Shown: positions 47,901 through 55,380 of the stretch, one piece after another | How positions within the stretch are numbered: the first letter of the stretch is position 1 | How the letters are laid out: each line of letters opens with the position of its first letter | The notes under the pieces: model-generated | The model's database searches: none | What the model was told of the DNA's origin: nothing | Seen by the model: the letters and a program-made list of their open reading frames with translations, nothing else | DNA from: Aquabacterium commune | GTDB taxonomy: Bacteria > Pseudomonadota > Gammaproteobacteria > Burkholderiales > Burkholderiaceae_C | Assembly: GCF_004362855.1 (NCBI RefSeq) | Contig: NZ_SNXW01000008.1 | Coordinates: forward strand, 62,001 to 126,000 | Length of the DNA stretch: 64,000 bases | Reading direction: 5' to 3' | Made by a program: the position numbers and the translations under genes

Positions 47901-49993
47901 AGACGGTGCGCAACGAAGAGCGCCGCGTCACCAACGAGTACCAGCGCTACTGGCAGCTGCGCAATGTGCGTGATCTGGGCAACGGCCAGTCCACCGCCGA
48001 CGCGTTCAACCCGAACTTCCGCTACACCCTGAGCACGGCACAGGCCACGGCCTTGAAGCAGGCCAACGGCTGGACGGACGCCGACGTGGCCCGCTTCGAG
48101 CAGACACAGACCGACGCCTACTTCGCGGCCAACGCCCGCTTCGGCAGCCAGCCCTACAACGCCAACTTCGCCCACACCGTGTCCGACGCCGAGCGCACCG
48201 CCCTGCGCGATGGCAGCAGCTGGACGGACGCGCAACTGGGCAACGCCCTCGGGGCCGGTTTGTTCCGCCCCGTGGCCGACACCGAAACCCGCATCGAGGA
48301 CGCCAACGTCGTGGGCCGCAACCTGCGCTTCACGGTGGCCGGCACCATCGGCGAGGACGTCGATCCGGCCTTCCCCAATGGCGTCATCGTGCCGCGCAAC
48401 CTCAACGGCGTGACGCTCACCAAGGAGCAGAAGCTGGCCTTGCTGACCGCCGAGAAGCAGGACATCACGCTCACGCCCACCGAGGTGCGCATCGCCGTCA
48501 AGAAGGACTTCGACGTCGAGGCCAGCGGCGCGCTGACGGCGCAGGCCAACGGCACTGTGCTGATCGGCAGCGAAAGCGACCTGAGCATCGCGCAGGTGCG
48601 CACGCCGGGCGAAGTCCGCATCAAGAGCGGCGCCGGCCTGAGCAATGGCGCACCCGATGGCACGGCCGCCATCACGGCCCAGCGCCTGGTGCTGGAAGCC
48701 GGCCAGGGCAGCATCGGCTCGGCGGCCAAGCCCCTGTGGGTGGACATCGCCGACGGCGGCACGCTCACGGCCCGCGCGCGCCAGAGCCTCTTCATCGGTG
48801 AGCTGAGCGGCGACATGCGCATCAACACCGTCTATGCCCAGCAGGGCGCGACCCTGAGCGCACCGGGCGCCATCCTCGACGCGGGCTTCGACCGCCTGCT
48901 CGACGTCCAGGCCCGCCTGATCGACCTCTCGGCCGGCACCACCATCGGCGCCCCAGGTGGCGTGGCGGGCGCGCTGGAGGTCAGCACCGGCACCAATGGC
49001 ACGCTGAACGCCACGGCGCCCGGCGGCGTCTTCCTGGCCGGCATGGGCGGCAGCAGCCGCCTGGGCAACGTCACCACCCTCGGCGACTTCGGCTTCGACG
49101 CCCTCAGCGGTGACCTCACTGTGGCAGGCCGCGTACAGGCTGGCAGGGTCCGCCTGGCCTCGGACAACGACCTGATCTTCGACAGCCTGGGCCGCATCGA
49201 GGCCCGCGAGTCGGCCGAGCTGAGCGCCGGCGTGGCCGGTCAGGGCGATGTGGTGGCCGCACCGGGCAGCACGCCCCAGGTGACGGCGCCGGTCGTGCGC
49301 GTGAGCGCGGCCAATGGCATAGGGGATGACGCTGCCGCAATGCGCATCGCCAGCCCCGACGTGACCCTGCAAGCGCAGGACATCCGCGCGCAGGTCAGCG
49401 CGGGCGACCAGCCTTTGACGCTGTCGGTCAGTGGCGCCCCGGCCGTGGCCGGCCAGCCCGCACGCAGCGTGGTGCTCGACCTCGATGCGCAGCAAGGCAG
49501 CACCTTCAGCCTGCTCAACGCCGAGCAGACCACCACGACCACCAACGGCCCGCTGACGGTCCAGCAAGGCCTGCTCCTGGACGTGGCGCGCTTCTTCACG
49601 CCCTGGTACAGCATCCGCATCGACGCCGCCGACCGCCGCGGCCAGACCGGCTTCGACGTGCGCGGCTTCACGCTGGACGGCCGCTACGACCTCATCGTCA
49701 CGCCGCAGGCCGCCTTGATCGGCGCCTACGTGCTGACGGGCAACCCCGAGAAGGTCATCTTCAGCAACCCGAGCGGCGTGACCACCGGCCAGACGCAGAC
49801 GGGCAGCGACCTCAACGCCCAGAGCGACCAGACCGGTGCGCGTGGCCTGGCGCTGGCGCGCGGCGTGCAGAGCAACCTGGCGCCCGCCGCGGGCCTGCTG
49901 CAGATCGGCGCTGACCTCTTCGACTGTCAAGGCCACGAGCGCGAATGTGCCGCCCTGGGCCTGCCCCTGCCGGCCCCGGCCGCCGGTCAGTGA
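35924..49993 (+). CDS. Giant two-partner-secretion exoprotein (LktA/FHA-type adhesin)
   Basis: A 4689-residue surface or secreted protein. An extended signal peptide (about 1-48, ending GLLTGGVAQA) precedes the TPS secretion domain (about 50-260; NFxxF-like GFNSFSQFSVY and FFFNPQGIVVG replacing the usual NPNGI). The body is Ala/Gly/Asn/Thr-rich beta-helix with repeated G-x-G-S-(I/V)-A-(I/Y)-N units of 50-57 residues, clearest at about 1390-1790. The part after about 3200 is different (NNVYISGEKLNINGLIQAG). Cysteines come in close pairs: 3401/3406, 3712/3716 and the C-terminal 4668/4675. ATG 35924 has AGGAG 6 bases upstream. The TpsB partner starts 12 bases after its stop. It is expected to mediate adhesion, aggregation or cytotoxicity; the role is inference. 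Confidence 0.93.
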   Translation: MSHGAITLVRRQYLAILRRCASLNASGWMALGGFSAGLGLLTGGVAQAAGPGIVTDGRTQTAVTPVGGSPAVIDVTTQTVKGVNGFNSFSQFSVYGGQTVNLHVPQGAANLLNLVNGPQSQIDGVLNAYKDGRIGGNVFFFNPQGIVVGAGGQINVGSLMLATPTQAYMDRLMDGQGRIGDAALAEALAGRVPLSASGLISVKGQVRAVDGALLAAGRVEVAAGGQVQAGGAVRVAFGQLVNVDGIQEGGVSFLEGDTVRIVASGDVDVAGRVSADGAGTGETAQGGSVHVWADGSARLLQGGVVSARGADTEGDGGHIEFSAVQTVSLGGGRFDVGAKAGRAGSVLIDPNDIEVLASSIFTDGGSYTLVANNSITVKEDVVLSTRKVANPNDATTDHETAASTGDSGDLSLLASHIDIQRGAKLLAQATGPYKAGKLTLKASQVNAIGATRTADASIRIDRATLRGGDIFISAEADTSAIATLLSQSPQTTLAEAQTFVNNELDNLSDGPGGEFLAITTKATARTEVLGSRIIGSGDVTIQSQAAARAGFDKNALAETLIGDAPAAGGQPAVGTVIQGKSVKVDAVASTSFKLDVLGTAAKLLDQSWLPSDSALLKTLNDQIFDFSSVPLVSLSTSQATTRIDGATQVTSTGDLTVHSEATSVSQPTFSGLLVLSAAWGESTAAATTQVQGTSQLTAGGAAKVQASTDVTVDVSATITTTNKPIDAVFVRADNSATTTAETGAGTRIRGNSIEVSAANKTDIAVSGTAANQGGSGLGIAVAVNTSKNDVTAKLGGDAASTGGATRVDASIAITQNTTAADASTLGDPSSISAQITNFTAGIQRNVVSGVLGATGKLSGATGDKIANFMFPGIKEGKFNLSGAVTYSDSGNTAKASIADGAKVQSAAGLDVTASIQDRPSASVGAKTSSTGTAIGGAVALANFSNDAQAWIGKGATVDAKGALKVDARTLVPYPWQINWNSPDAILNHLQSNVLDLVFTTFGINSASGKSGVGAAAAVTVFNLDNNAQAFIDEGAQVNTTAHAPGAQSLPEQTVTVHAQNEVNTVHAVGIAGKKVLGTTGGKAAIGGSADVVDIDSTASATIRGGADVRAAQSVTVKAEQTAQIVTVAEAGGSSDAVGIEGAVTVDILQQSTLAGIDDDAKVRSGGPVTVQADASLRDIAVAGGVVATKGSVGIGFAVTVNQVDTDTTARIGNVDLAGRDAAGANGFVNSAGALNVKADAVTEVGAYSVAGALATNSKSQTEAPSAGDSSTQSGSSGAGTGKFGIAVSGDAAYNDVTANTTAAISDGAQVNQATDVTVRAHNDLAINALAGAVTISTQSNGNGLAGSVAYNTLDGSTAAYVDGARIASSGAMAVEALSEGEIKSLSASVQASRGKLGVAGSVSINELAHWTQAYIQGSDLSGLSRLSLSARDSAAIRSVAGALAFGGKAGIGLSFGWNHIDNQIAAFVRNSDVNTAGAVLVDAQSTGGIDTIAASLGASTGQMAGAAAVAINQIGTQTSAQVEGRKTAAGIDAASLSVSASDTSDINAIVGALGLSTGKAAFGVSFAWNKITSGVQASLRSATVDTTGAVGVSATHDADIETYAMGGGAAAKVGVSGSLALNDIGTTLGARSQGSAVTSQGGGVVIAASERARIFAATGALSGGGTAAVGASGSYNHITGTVLAEVQGGSLTARHGSVRVDAARDGAVEVWAAAGSGGGTAGFAGSIAINDVGGETRASVNGAAQVRADHNVAVTAQADDRIFSQAGTVALGGTVGGGGAIAINDLHNQTTAEVTGSGTQVNALAQGGTQSVDNGQLSATSGLRDKLNNHQLKDDVRGTAVVASSTSQVETMLANVAGGGEVGVAATVSVNLLGGSTTAQVTTQAAVQSTPGDATGASANQDARVGAYHHDAVIAGAGGLAVGGTAGVGGAADTTVLSHATKAQVNNASVSAQRDVAVAARHTIGTQQVVVGASGGGVASLNLSGTVLLAQMQTQALAEGATLKAGRNAAINAGSELKAEHLVGGLSAAGAAGVGASVVVTVAEQQTRAATSGNTVIDANGTTTVAADAVQDVTVNAATGTAAGAVGIAGTVAVTVLKGQTDAAVGGSTRINQNTATGLSSQDVVVQASERIGVDNKLGALAVGVGGGGVGATADVTLLKSGTSATVGAGAQLRAGGDIRVDAGTERDVASLTVAAAGGATFGISGAVSYIGVGGRADSGAQSELSGSIADAGSLASGNLTGGQASSDAGGTSASTQRVNTARSSVALTNDFNTVPVGTSAVASVGTGATLNAGRDVAVLAHTQTDVKATAAGVAVSGGVSLGGGVAIARIDDDTRASVAGSITAARRVLVQATDGQARTSALTTYAGGGGLVGLGASVSLLDKTSRTLAEVAPDAHLTALGSVAGDAANPSGDVTILAGNTHSLKAEALGAAVGLGGIGAAVAHANEAASATAQVGDRAVITAKSLDVHGRSSTTTSAQATAAAGGIVSGAGADAQATDKASASATLGQNVQVTTTGGLTQVRADIDPVTRSQALGVAVSAGVSIGVSLAKSEATGAALASTGTGVNVQAGSFNLSATTLPRSGANTATADATGAAGGLLLGAGATAADALVRTRTQAALGDGSTVKTTDDLRITAHSTTSTDTDASGVYAAGLLAGGSNRATSRTTTTTTAGAGDNVTLEANKALVVQATGSDSLRANTTAGAGGLGTLVASKAETYANATTTANLGTLDGVGGTTGTARAASLTLGADQSTQFNATADSTSASVVGYSGARAHNEVNTDTRVNVGKGFAIDAKALQVQAANHIVKAALASGYNVDSASGGLLNGAAARSESLIRNHAIVTLGDNARLSVNVVGTAWGSFDVSAFNEVHAHDSVRLDSGGAIAVARSESEIRNDVNEGKVSVGANATLTSDGEINLSSRTVSEVFTEARAKTYGVAGAAQGKTLSDIGADNQVNVAGGALIEAERDVHLMAGTDRSAANVLNADADTRLWNRTAVPIETDPDAHAQVVQTNTIDVAAGAQVRSVRSVYLNAEEGRHTTRGFGEGTDAYREILSAIGSFFGADTSALKIQGGSTWDNARSALTPPSGVKVDGKVEAGIWHLQYLTFGADGSVSKSQNVSYTLRDNVNLTTELSAEINALRAKATAVRNSANNYIGDANATDVANALDNDARILEAQLAALGANTQVGFLDVGPVLATTGNVNITGRNLTGAASGQLIAPGDVRIDIVNQSTRFMTTSTLTIPTDDGGQVLFNGASVNSAAQVNAKNARGSGAALQVQSAATSPRPVISVRNTNSTDTATGSPAQLWLRGDISNLDGLAEAKSHGTIRSSGNIDAETVNIATGGDFIKTYTPGFTHQGGNPISQLGSLPDDREDAAMALNGSDATDSGSGDYTTSTLARTCSNGVCSSTIAGNNVYISGEKLNINGLIQAGVADRRIVIDNTLVAAQNAAIAQARAKYQATHAEADRYVDLNNPEPGSEGIQVRYDVANERLELANVRIGGGHMELYGNIFSTGNGELRVLDGYGRIDVQNTTTYDLAINRLDAGQGVEGLIRITDTAKRVLANGQVDDSGFGKTGKALVTEITRLGNVVQTHDSRTVDANGRPTYLVSESNGRTSGYDPVANRRFNWINGRTQSWTEQRIYTKKVLFGVDSFFPDYDNPDNVIPGTPVYTARLTGDWLSVGGGNAAYKMDYTQVTGAKVQAGDTYKISESCVGFCDVAIYKQLTQGTDFKWTVQEYFQHSLNASNNIKVSFTGHDTAKVDVASTQGKVLLNGMVRGLTGDTTITAPKGIASLSDQAVIVAQNLRLSAQSGAIGSATAPVRINLTDADATRGLVNGSLTALARDGVAIEETDGDLRVAAAQATAGALKLTADRHLLTTDPNVVLQGTDVRLVSRTGTLGTAASPLRIDTSVNGVTGVLSAEAAGDIQVTEVSGDLRVQQVRSRAGDVVLNVPTGSLIDANDVDVEDTKSTTELLALWDDMRLRGQGASDSADQTVRNEERRVTNEYQRYWQLRNVRDLGNGQSTADAFNPNFRYTLSTAQATALKQANGWTDADVARFEQTQTDAYFAANARFGSQPYNANFAHTVSDAERTALRDGSSWTDAQLGNALGAGLFRPVADTETRIEDANVVGRNLRFTVAGTIGEDVDPAFPNGVIVPRNLNGVTLTKEQKLALLTAEKQDITLTPTEVRIAVKKDFDVEASGALTAQANGTVLIGSESDLSIAQVRTPGEVRIKSGAGLSNGAPDGTAAITAQRLVLEAGQGSIGSAAKPLWVDIADGGTLTARARQSLFIGELSGDMRINTVYAQQGATLSAPGAILDAGFDRLLDVQARLIDLSAGTTIGAPGGVAGALEVSTGTNGTLNATAPGGVFLAGMGGSSRLGNVTTLGDFGFDALSGDLTVAGRVQAGRVRLASDNDLIFDSLGRIEARESAELSAGVAGQGDVVAAPGSTPQVTAPVVRVSAANGIGDDAAAMRIASPDVTLQAQDIRAQVSAGDQPLTLSVSGAPAVAGQPARSVVLDLDAQQGSTFSLLNAEQTTTTTNGPLTVQQGLLLDVARFFTPWYSIRIDAADRRGQTGFDVRGFTLDGRYDLIVTPQAALIGAYVLTGNPEKVIFSNPSGVTTGQTQTGSDLNAQSDQTGARGLALARGVQSNLAPAAGLLQIGADLFDCQGHERECAALGLPLPAPAAGQ

Positions 49994-50004
49994 GGCGGCC
50001 CGAC

Positions 50005-51729
50005 ATGTCAACCACCTCTTTCCCCATGAGCCACACACACACCCGCCTCACGCTGATCGCCAGCCTGTGCCTGAACATGGGCTTGAGCCTGAGCCTCAGC
50101 GCCCCGGCCTGGGCCCAACAGGCCCTGCCACCGGGCCTCACGCCCGGCGCCGCCCAAGGCCAGGAGCGCCTGCAGCGCGACGAGCAGCAAGGCCAGGAAC
50201 GCCTGCAGCAGGGCGCGCCGGGCGCCGAGGTGCGCACACCGGCCAAGCCAGCCGCCACCGCGGCCAGCACCGCGCGCAACATCCGCGTCGAGCGCTTCGA
50301 GGTGGACGCCTCGCAGATCTTGTCGCCGCAAGAGATCGACGGCGTGCTCGCGCCCTTGCGCGGCCAGACCGTCAGCCTGGCCGAGCTGCAAGCCGCGGTC
50401 GAGCAGATCAACGGCCTGTACGAAGCGCGCCGCCAGCTGACCGCCCGCGCCGTGCTGCCCACGCAGACCGTCACCGACGGCGTGGTGCGCGTGCGGCTGG
50501 TCGAGTCGCGCACCGCGGCCGTGCGCATCGCAGGCAACCAGGCGCTGGCCGCCGAACACGTGCGCGACCGCCTGCGCCTGTCGCAGGACGCGCTGCTGTC
50601 GGTGCCCGCGCTCGAAGAAGACCTCGCCCGCTTCAACCGCCTCAACGACACGCAACTGCGCGCCAACGTCGTGGCCGGTGAGCGCTTCGGCACCACCGAC
50701 GTCGAGATCAGCGTCAGCGAGCCCAAGCGCCTGCGCGTCGATGCCTTCGCCGACAACGCCGGGCGAGACACCACCGGCCGCATGCGCTGGGGCGCCACGG
50801 TGCGCGGCGCCAACCTGCTGGGCATCAGCGATGCGGCCCAGCTCACGGCCACCACCACGCGCGGCTCGAACAGCCTGGCGGCGTCCTACTCGCTGCCCAT
50901 CAACCGGCAGGACACCCGCCTGGACATGTCGGCCAGCTTCGGCCAGATCCGCATCATCGACGGGCCCTTCGTGCCGCTGGACATCACCGGTCGCTCGCGC
51001 GATGTCACCGTGGGCCTGACCCACCCGCTGCTGACCCAGGCCGACCGCGCCTGGTCCACCTACGCGAGGTTGTCAGACCGCCAGGCGCGCAGCCTGTTCT
51101 CGGGTTTCGAGCAGACCCGCGACACCCAGCGCGTGATCACGCTCGGCGTGGCCGGCGACCGTTTCACCGACGGCCACTCCTGGTACACCGACCAACAGCT
51201 CGTCATCGGCTCGCAGGACCTCGGTGGCGACAGTGGCTTCATCTACTGGCGCGGCCTGGGCAACCGCCTGGACCGCCTGGGCGAGCGCACGCAGCTGATC
51301 TCGCGCATCGGTGCGCAGTATTCGCAGAACCGCCTGCTGCCCTCGGGCGAGCAGTTCCAGGTGGGCGGCGCCTACTCGGTGCGCGGCTACTCTGAAGGGC
51401 TGCTGGCGGGCCGCAATGGCTACTCGGTGAGCGCCGAAATCCGCTACGGCATGGGCGCGCTCGACTACCTGCAAAGCGGCCCGGACAGCCCGCGCGTGCA
51501 GTGGCTGGCCTTCATCGACCACGGCGGCGCCTTCCCCTATCGGCCAGGCAACCTCCAGGGCATCCAGCGCGATGACTTCATCACCGGCGTGGGCGTTGGC
51601 ACCGTGCTGGAGTGGCGCAGCATCAGCATGCGCCTGGTGCTGGCCGCGCCCCTGCGGCACAACCACCCCTCCGAGCTCCACCCCTCGGACCTGCGCCTCA
51701 ACGCCTTCTTCAATGTCAGCCTGAAATGA
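50005..51729 (+). CDS. TpsB outer-membrane transporter (FhaC/ShlB family)
   Basis: A 574-residue two-partner-secretion pore. A signal peptide (about 8-38, ending SAPAWA) is followed by a Gln-rich linker, POTRA domains (about 95-245; FEVDASQILSPQEIDGVL, VRLVESRTAAVRIAGNQ) and a 16-strand barrel with the lid-lock motif VRGYSEG near residue 467. The C-terminal residues NAFFNVSLK end in a hydrophobic pattern, as Omp85-type barrels do. ATG 50005 lies 12 bases after the exoprotein stop with GAGG upstream, so the genes form one operon and this protein exports the giant partner. Confidence 0.95.
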   Translation: MSTTSFPMSHTHTRLTLIASLCLNMGLSLSLSAPAWAQQALPPGLTPGAAQGQERLQRDEQQGQERLQQGAPGAEVRTPAKPAATAASTARNIRVERFEVDASQILSPQEIDGVLAPLRGQTVSLAELQAAVEQINGLYEARRQLTARAVLPTQTVTDGVVRVRLVESRTAAVRIAGNQALAAEHVRDRLRLSQDALLSVPALEEDLARFNRLNDTQLRANVVAGERFGTTDVEISVSEPKRLRVDAFADNAGRDTTGRMRWGATVRGANLLGISDAAQLTATTTRGSNSLAASYSLPINRQDTRLDMSASFGQIRIIDGPFVPLDITGRSRDVTVGLTHPLLTQADRAWSTYARLSDRQARSLFSGFEQTRDTQRVITLGVAGDRFTDGHSWYTDQQLVIGSQDLGGDSGFIYWRGLGNRLDRLGERTQLISRIGAQYSQNRLLPSGEQFQVGGAYSVRGYSEGLLAGRNGYSVSAEIRYGMGALDYLQSGPDSPRVQWLAFIDHGGAFPYRPGNLQGIQRDDFITGVGVGTVLEWRSISMRLVLAAPLRHNHPSELHPSDLRLNAFFNVSLK

Positions 51730-51759
51730 GGCGCTGACGCGATGGCCCGCAAGCGCTGA

Positions 51760-53628
51760 TCAGAAGGTTTCCCAGTCGCCGTCGTCGTGGGCGGTGGCCG
51801 CCGGTGTGAAGCTGGCGGCGCTGGCCACGGTCGTGGCGGCACTGCCAGCCGTGGCACTGCTGGCGTTCGATTTCATCGGGGCGGCTTTGGCCGCCGCGGC
51901 AATCGGCGTGGGCAGGCGAGGGCGGCTCGCTGCCGCGCTGGCCGGCTTGTCCAGCGGCTTGACCTCGGTCACCGTGGGTGCGTGGCTGGTGCTGGCTTGC
52001 GCCTGGGCCTTGGCGATCACGTGCTTGGCTTCGTGCTTGGCCTCGTGCACGGCGTGCGTGGCATGCGAGGAGGGCGCAGCGTGGCTCACGTGCATCACGG
52101 GTTCGGCGTGCACCTTCTGCGTGCCCAGCTTGAAGGCCGACACGGCCGAGGCCAGGCGCGTGGCCTGCTCTTTCAGGCTCTCAGCGGCGGCGGCAGATTC
52201 CTCCACCAGCGCCGCGTTCTGCTGCGTCATCTGGTCCAGCTGCGTCACCGACACGTTCACCGAGCCGATGCCCTGGCTCTGCTCGGTCGAGGCCGCGCTG
52301 ATCTCGCCGATGATGTCCGACACGCGCTTGACGCTGGTCAGGATCTCCACCATCGAGGTGCCGGCGTCCTGCACCAGCTTCGAACCCGATTCGACCTTCT
52401 CGCTGGAGGCATTGATCAGGGTCTTGATTTCCTTGGCGGCGTTGGCCGAGCGTTGCGCCAGGGTGCGCACCTCGCCCGCCACCACCGCAAAGCCACGGCC
52501 TTGCTCGCCGGCACGCGCGGCTTCGACGGCGGCGTTCAGCGCCAGGATGTTGGTCTGGAAAGCGATGCCATCGATCACGGTGATGATGTCGGTGATCTTG
52601 CGGCTGGCGCCATCGATCTCGGACATGTTGGCCACGACCTGAGAGACGATCTGCTCGCCACGCTCGGCGGCCGTGGCAGCGCCCGAGGCGAGCTGGTTGG
52701 CCTGGCGGGCGGCGTCGGCGCTCTGGCGCACGGTGCCGGTGAGTTGCTCCATGGAGCTGGCCGTTTGCTGCAGGTTCGAGGCGGTGTGCTCGGTGCGGCT
52801 GGAGAGGTCCTGGTTGCCCGTGGCGATCTCGGACGATGCCGTCGAGATGGAATCGGTGGCCAGGCGGATCACGCTGATGGTGTCGCGCAGCTTGTGCGTC
52901 ATCGTCACCACGGAGGCGCGCAGCGAGTGCTCGTCACCGGCCTGGTGGTGCAGTTGCATGTCGAGGTGGCCATCGGCGATGCGGCTGACCAGTTCGCGCA
53001 GTCGGGTGGGCTCGTCGCCCAGGTCTTTCCAGACCGAGGCCACGATGGCGGCCGAAGCGGCGCCCAGCACGCCCAGCACGATCACGCCGGTCAGCACGGT
53101 CACCCACAGGTTGGTGTCCACGCCGCTGGTGGCTTCGCTCTGGGCGGCCTCGATGGCGTCCTTGGCGGCGGCCTTGTGCTGGTCCAGCAGCTTTTGCAGC
53201 GCGGCTTGCGTGGACTGCATCTTGTTGACCAGGTCGCCGGGGGGCTGCTGGGTCAGCAGGGCGCGCGTGGCGCCGAGGGCGGCGGTCTGGTAGTCGTCGA
53301 AGGCGGTGCCCAGGGCCTGGGCGACCTCGGTCTTCTCGGGCAGCTTGCGCATGCCGGCCACGGCCTCGTGCGCCGCGTTGACCATGGCTTCGGTGTCTTT
53401 CAGTTTGGCGACATCGCCTTCCACGGCGGCGGTCTGCAGCGTCAGGCGCAGTTGCTCGGCGCTGCGGTCCAGCGTCTGCACATGGGCCATGTGCGGGTTG
53501 TCGATGTCGCGCAGGTGGCTGAGCACGCTGGACGTGCGGTTGCCCACCACGAAGCTGATCGTCACGCCGACGACAAAGACCGCTGCCGCGCTGATCGGCA
53601 ACATCCAGATTTTGGTGCGAAAGTTCAT
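51760..53628 (-). CDS. Membrane methyl-accepting chemotaxis protein with CheR-tether C-terminus
   Basis: A 622-residue chemoreceptor: first helix (about 8-30), a four-helix-bundle-like periplasmic sensor of about 150 residues, second helix (about 180-205), HAMP, and the hairpin with [19 protein letters not shown] His/Ala/Lys-rich, probably flexible linker of about 110 residues then leads to a terminal DWETF, which matches the NWETF pentapeptide that docks CheR/CheB in E. coli Tsr/Tar. AGGAG is 6 bases before ATG 53628. It converges with the TpsB gene and is divergent from the AmpG-like gene. Confidence 0.95.
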   Translation of the reverse strand: MNFRTKIWMLPISAAAVFVVGVTISFVVGNRTSSVLSHLRDIDNPHMAHVQTLDRSAEQLRLTLQTAAVEGDVAKLKDTEAMVNAAHEAVAGMRKLPEKTEVAQALGTAFDDYQTAALGATRALLTQQPPGDLVNKMQSTQAALQKLLDQHKAAAKDAIEAAQSEATSGVDTNLWVTVLTGVIVLGVLGAASAAIVASVWKDLGDEPTRLRELVSRIADGHLDMQLHHQAGDEHSLRASVVTMTHKLRDTISVIRLATDSISTASSEIATGNQDLSSRTEHTASNLQQTASSMEQLTGTVRQSADAARQANQLASGAATAAERGEQIVSQVVANMSEIDGASRKITDIITVIDGIAFQTNILALNAAVEAARAGEQGRGFAVVAGEVRTLAQRSANAAKEIKTLINASSEKVESGSKLVQDAGTSMVEILTSVKRVSDIIGEISAASTEQSQGIGSVNVSVTQLDQMTQQNAALVEESAAAAESLKEQATRLASAVSAFKLGTQKVHAEPVMHVSHAAPSSHATHAVHEAKHEAKHVIAKAQAQASTSHAPTVTEVKPLDKPASAAASRPRLPTPIAAAAKAAPMKSNASSATAGSAATTVASAASFTPAATAHDDGDWETF

Positions 53629-53779
53629 CTTGACTCCTGCGTCAGGGGGCCGAAACGTGGACAACGCTGCCGGCACGACCCCTGGTGTATCGGCATGATG
53701 GCCGAGGGCCTGAAGCGAAAAGGTGCGAACAAGTCCGCTTTTCCGGGGTCTTTCTGGGGATGTCAGCAGGGTTTCTACA

Positions 53780-55315
53780 ATGGGCACCATGCCTTCGAAC
53801 TTGCCTGCCGACACCATGCGGCCCCCCACGCGCCGCCGCCTGATGTTCTGGGTGGCGCTGCTGTATTTCTCGGAAGGGCTGCCCCTGGGCCTGTTCTTCG
53901 ACCTGTTTCCCGTGCACATGAGGCAGGCGGGCGTGGGCACCGCCGAAATTGGCCTGCTCAGCCTGCTCGGCCTGGCCTGGACCGTGAAATTTTTGTGGGC
54001 GCCGCTGGTCGATGCCTGGCGCGGCCACCGGCTCTGGATGGCCGCGGCCAACGCGGGCATGGCCTGCGTGCTGGCGGCCCTGGCCTGGCAGCCCGAGGCC
54101 CTGAGCGCCGGCGCCAGCTGGCCCTGGGTGCTGCTGGCGGCCTTCACGGTGCTGTCGGCCACCAACGACATCGCCACCGACGGCTACACCATCGAGCTGC
54201 TGCGCAAGGACCAGTACGGCGTGGCCAACGGCCTGCGCATCGGCTTCTACCGCGTGGGCATGCTCGCCGCGGGCGGCATGCTGGTGGCCGCGGGTTGGCT
54301 GGGCACGCCGGGCCAGCCCGCATGGGGCGCGGCCTACGGCCTGGGTGCGGTGCTGATGCTGCTCAATGGCGCCATGGTGCTGATGGCGCCGGCGCAGCCG
54401 CCCCGCCCGCCGCGCGTGGCCGGTGCCGCCGCCGACGAGTGGTCGGCCCTGAAGGGGCAGCCGCTGTGGCTGTTGGCCTTGGGCCTGGTGCTGGCGGGCC
54501 TGCTGTGGCCGGTGCTGGGGCCGGTGGGCAAAGCTGCCGGCTGGGCGCCTGTGATGGCGGTCAGCGGCACCTGGTGGTTCAAGGGCGCGGTGCCCGTGGG
54601 CTTGATGATGCTGGGCGCCAGCCTGATGGTGGTGGCCGCCCGCCACCCGCGCGCCCAGGCCCTGGCCGAAGGCCCGGTGTTCGGCGCCTGGGTGGGCCTG
54701 CTGGCGCGCCCGGGCATGCTGGCGGTGCTGGCCTTCATCCTGCTGTTCAAGCTGGGCGACGCGGCCATGGGCTTCATGGTCAAGCCCTTTTGGGTGGACG
54801 CCGGTTTCACCCCGGCGCAGATCGGCCTGGTCAGCGTCAACGTGGGCCTGGGGCTGTCGATTGCGGGCGGGTTGGCGGGCGGCTGGTACGTGGACCGCGC
54901 CGGCCTCTTCAAAGGCCTGTGGGTGCTCGGGTTGGCCCAGGCGCTGTCCAACCTGGCCTATGCCTGGGCCGCCTGGCAGGTCCCGCACACCGAGCCCGGT
55001 ATGCAAGTGAGTGCTTACTATCAAGGCGTCGTCTATGCCGCCAGTGCGCTGGAGAGCTTCACCGGCGGACTGGGCACCGGCGCCTTCCTGGCCTTCCTGA
55101 TGGGCATCACGGGCAAGCAGCGCGCCACCACGGAGTACGCCATCCTGTCGTCGATTTTCGCGTTCTCGCGGGCGGTGGCGGGCTGGGCGGGCGGCCTGGG
55201 GGTCGAGCAAATGGGCTATGGCGCCTTCTTCCTGCTGACCTTTTTCCTGTCATTTCCGGCTTACATGCTGCTGCCTGCGGTGCGGCGTATGCTGGATGGC
55301 GGCCCGCCGCGTTGA
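53780..55315 (+). CDS. MFS permease, AmpG-like
   Basis: A 511-residue inner-membrane protein with about 12 membrane helices. The first helix motif [15 protein letters not shown] and [15 protein letters not shown] in helices 4-5 are characteristic of the AmpG/PAT group, which in enterobacteria imports anhydro-muropeptides for peptidoglycan recycling; substrate here is inference. It reads towards the M48 protease gene 65 bases on. Start ATG 53780 or 53789; the stretch back to 53723 has no homology. Confidence 0.88.
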   Translation: MGTMPSNLPADTMRPPTRRRLMFWVALLYFSEGLPLGLFFDLFPVHMRQAGVGTAEIGLLSLLGLAWTVKFLWAPLVDAWRGHRLWMAAANAGMACVLAALAWQPEALSAGASWPWVLLAAFTVLSATNDIATDGYTIELLRKDQYGVANGLRIGFYRVGMLAAGGMLVAAGWLGTPGQPAWGAAYGLGAVLMLLNGAMVLMAPAQPPRPPRVAGAAADEWSALKGQPLWLLALGLVLAGLLWPVLGPVGKAAGWAPVMAVSGTWWFKGAVPVGLMMLGASLMVVAARHPRAQALAEGPVFGAWVGLLARPGMLAVLAFILLFKLGDAAMGFMVKPFWVDAGFTPAQIGLVSVNVGLGLSIAGGLAGGWYVDRAGLFKGLWVLGLAQALSNLAYAWAAWQVPHTEPGMQVSAYYQGVVYAASALESFTGGLGTGAFLAFLMGITGKQRATTEYAILSSIFAFSRAVAGWAGGLGVEQMGYGAFFLLTFFLSFPAYMLLPAVRRMLDGGPPR

Positions 55316-55380
55316 AGGTGTGGCGTTTGCCCTCAACTGTGTCCCTGACGCCGCTTCGTCTGACTTTGTGCTGCCCGACC

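Noticed and set aside
44003-50038. A second long antisense open frame (2011 codons)
   Set aside because: Same reasoning: antisense to confirmed coding sequence with no recognisable domain.
51787-55380. Plus-strand read-through upstream of the M48 protease
   Set aside because: No stop codons by chance in high GC; no homology before the lipoprotein signal at 55381, and it overlaps the minus-strand MCP and the AmpG-like gene.
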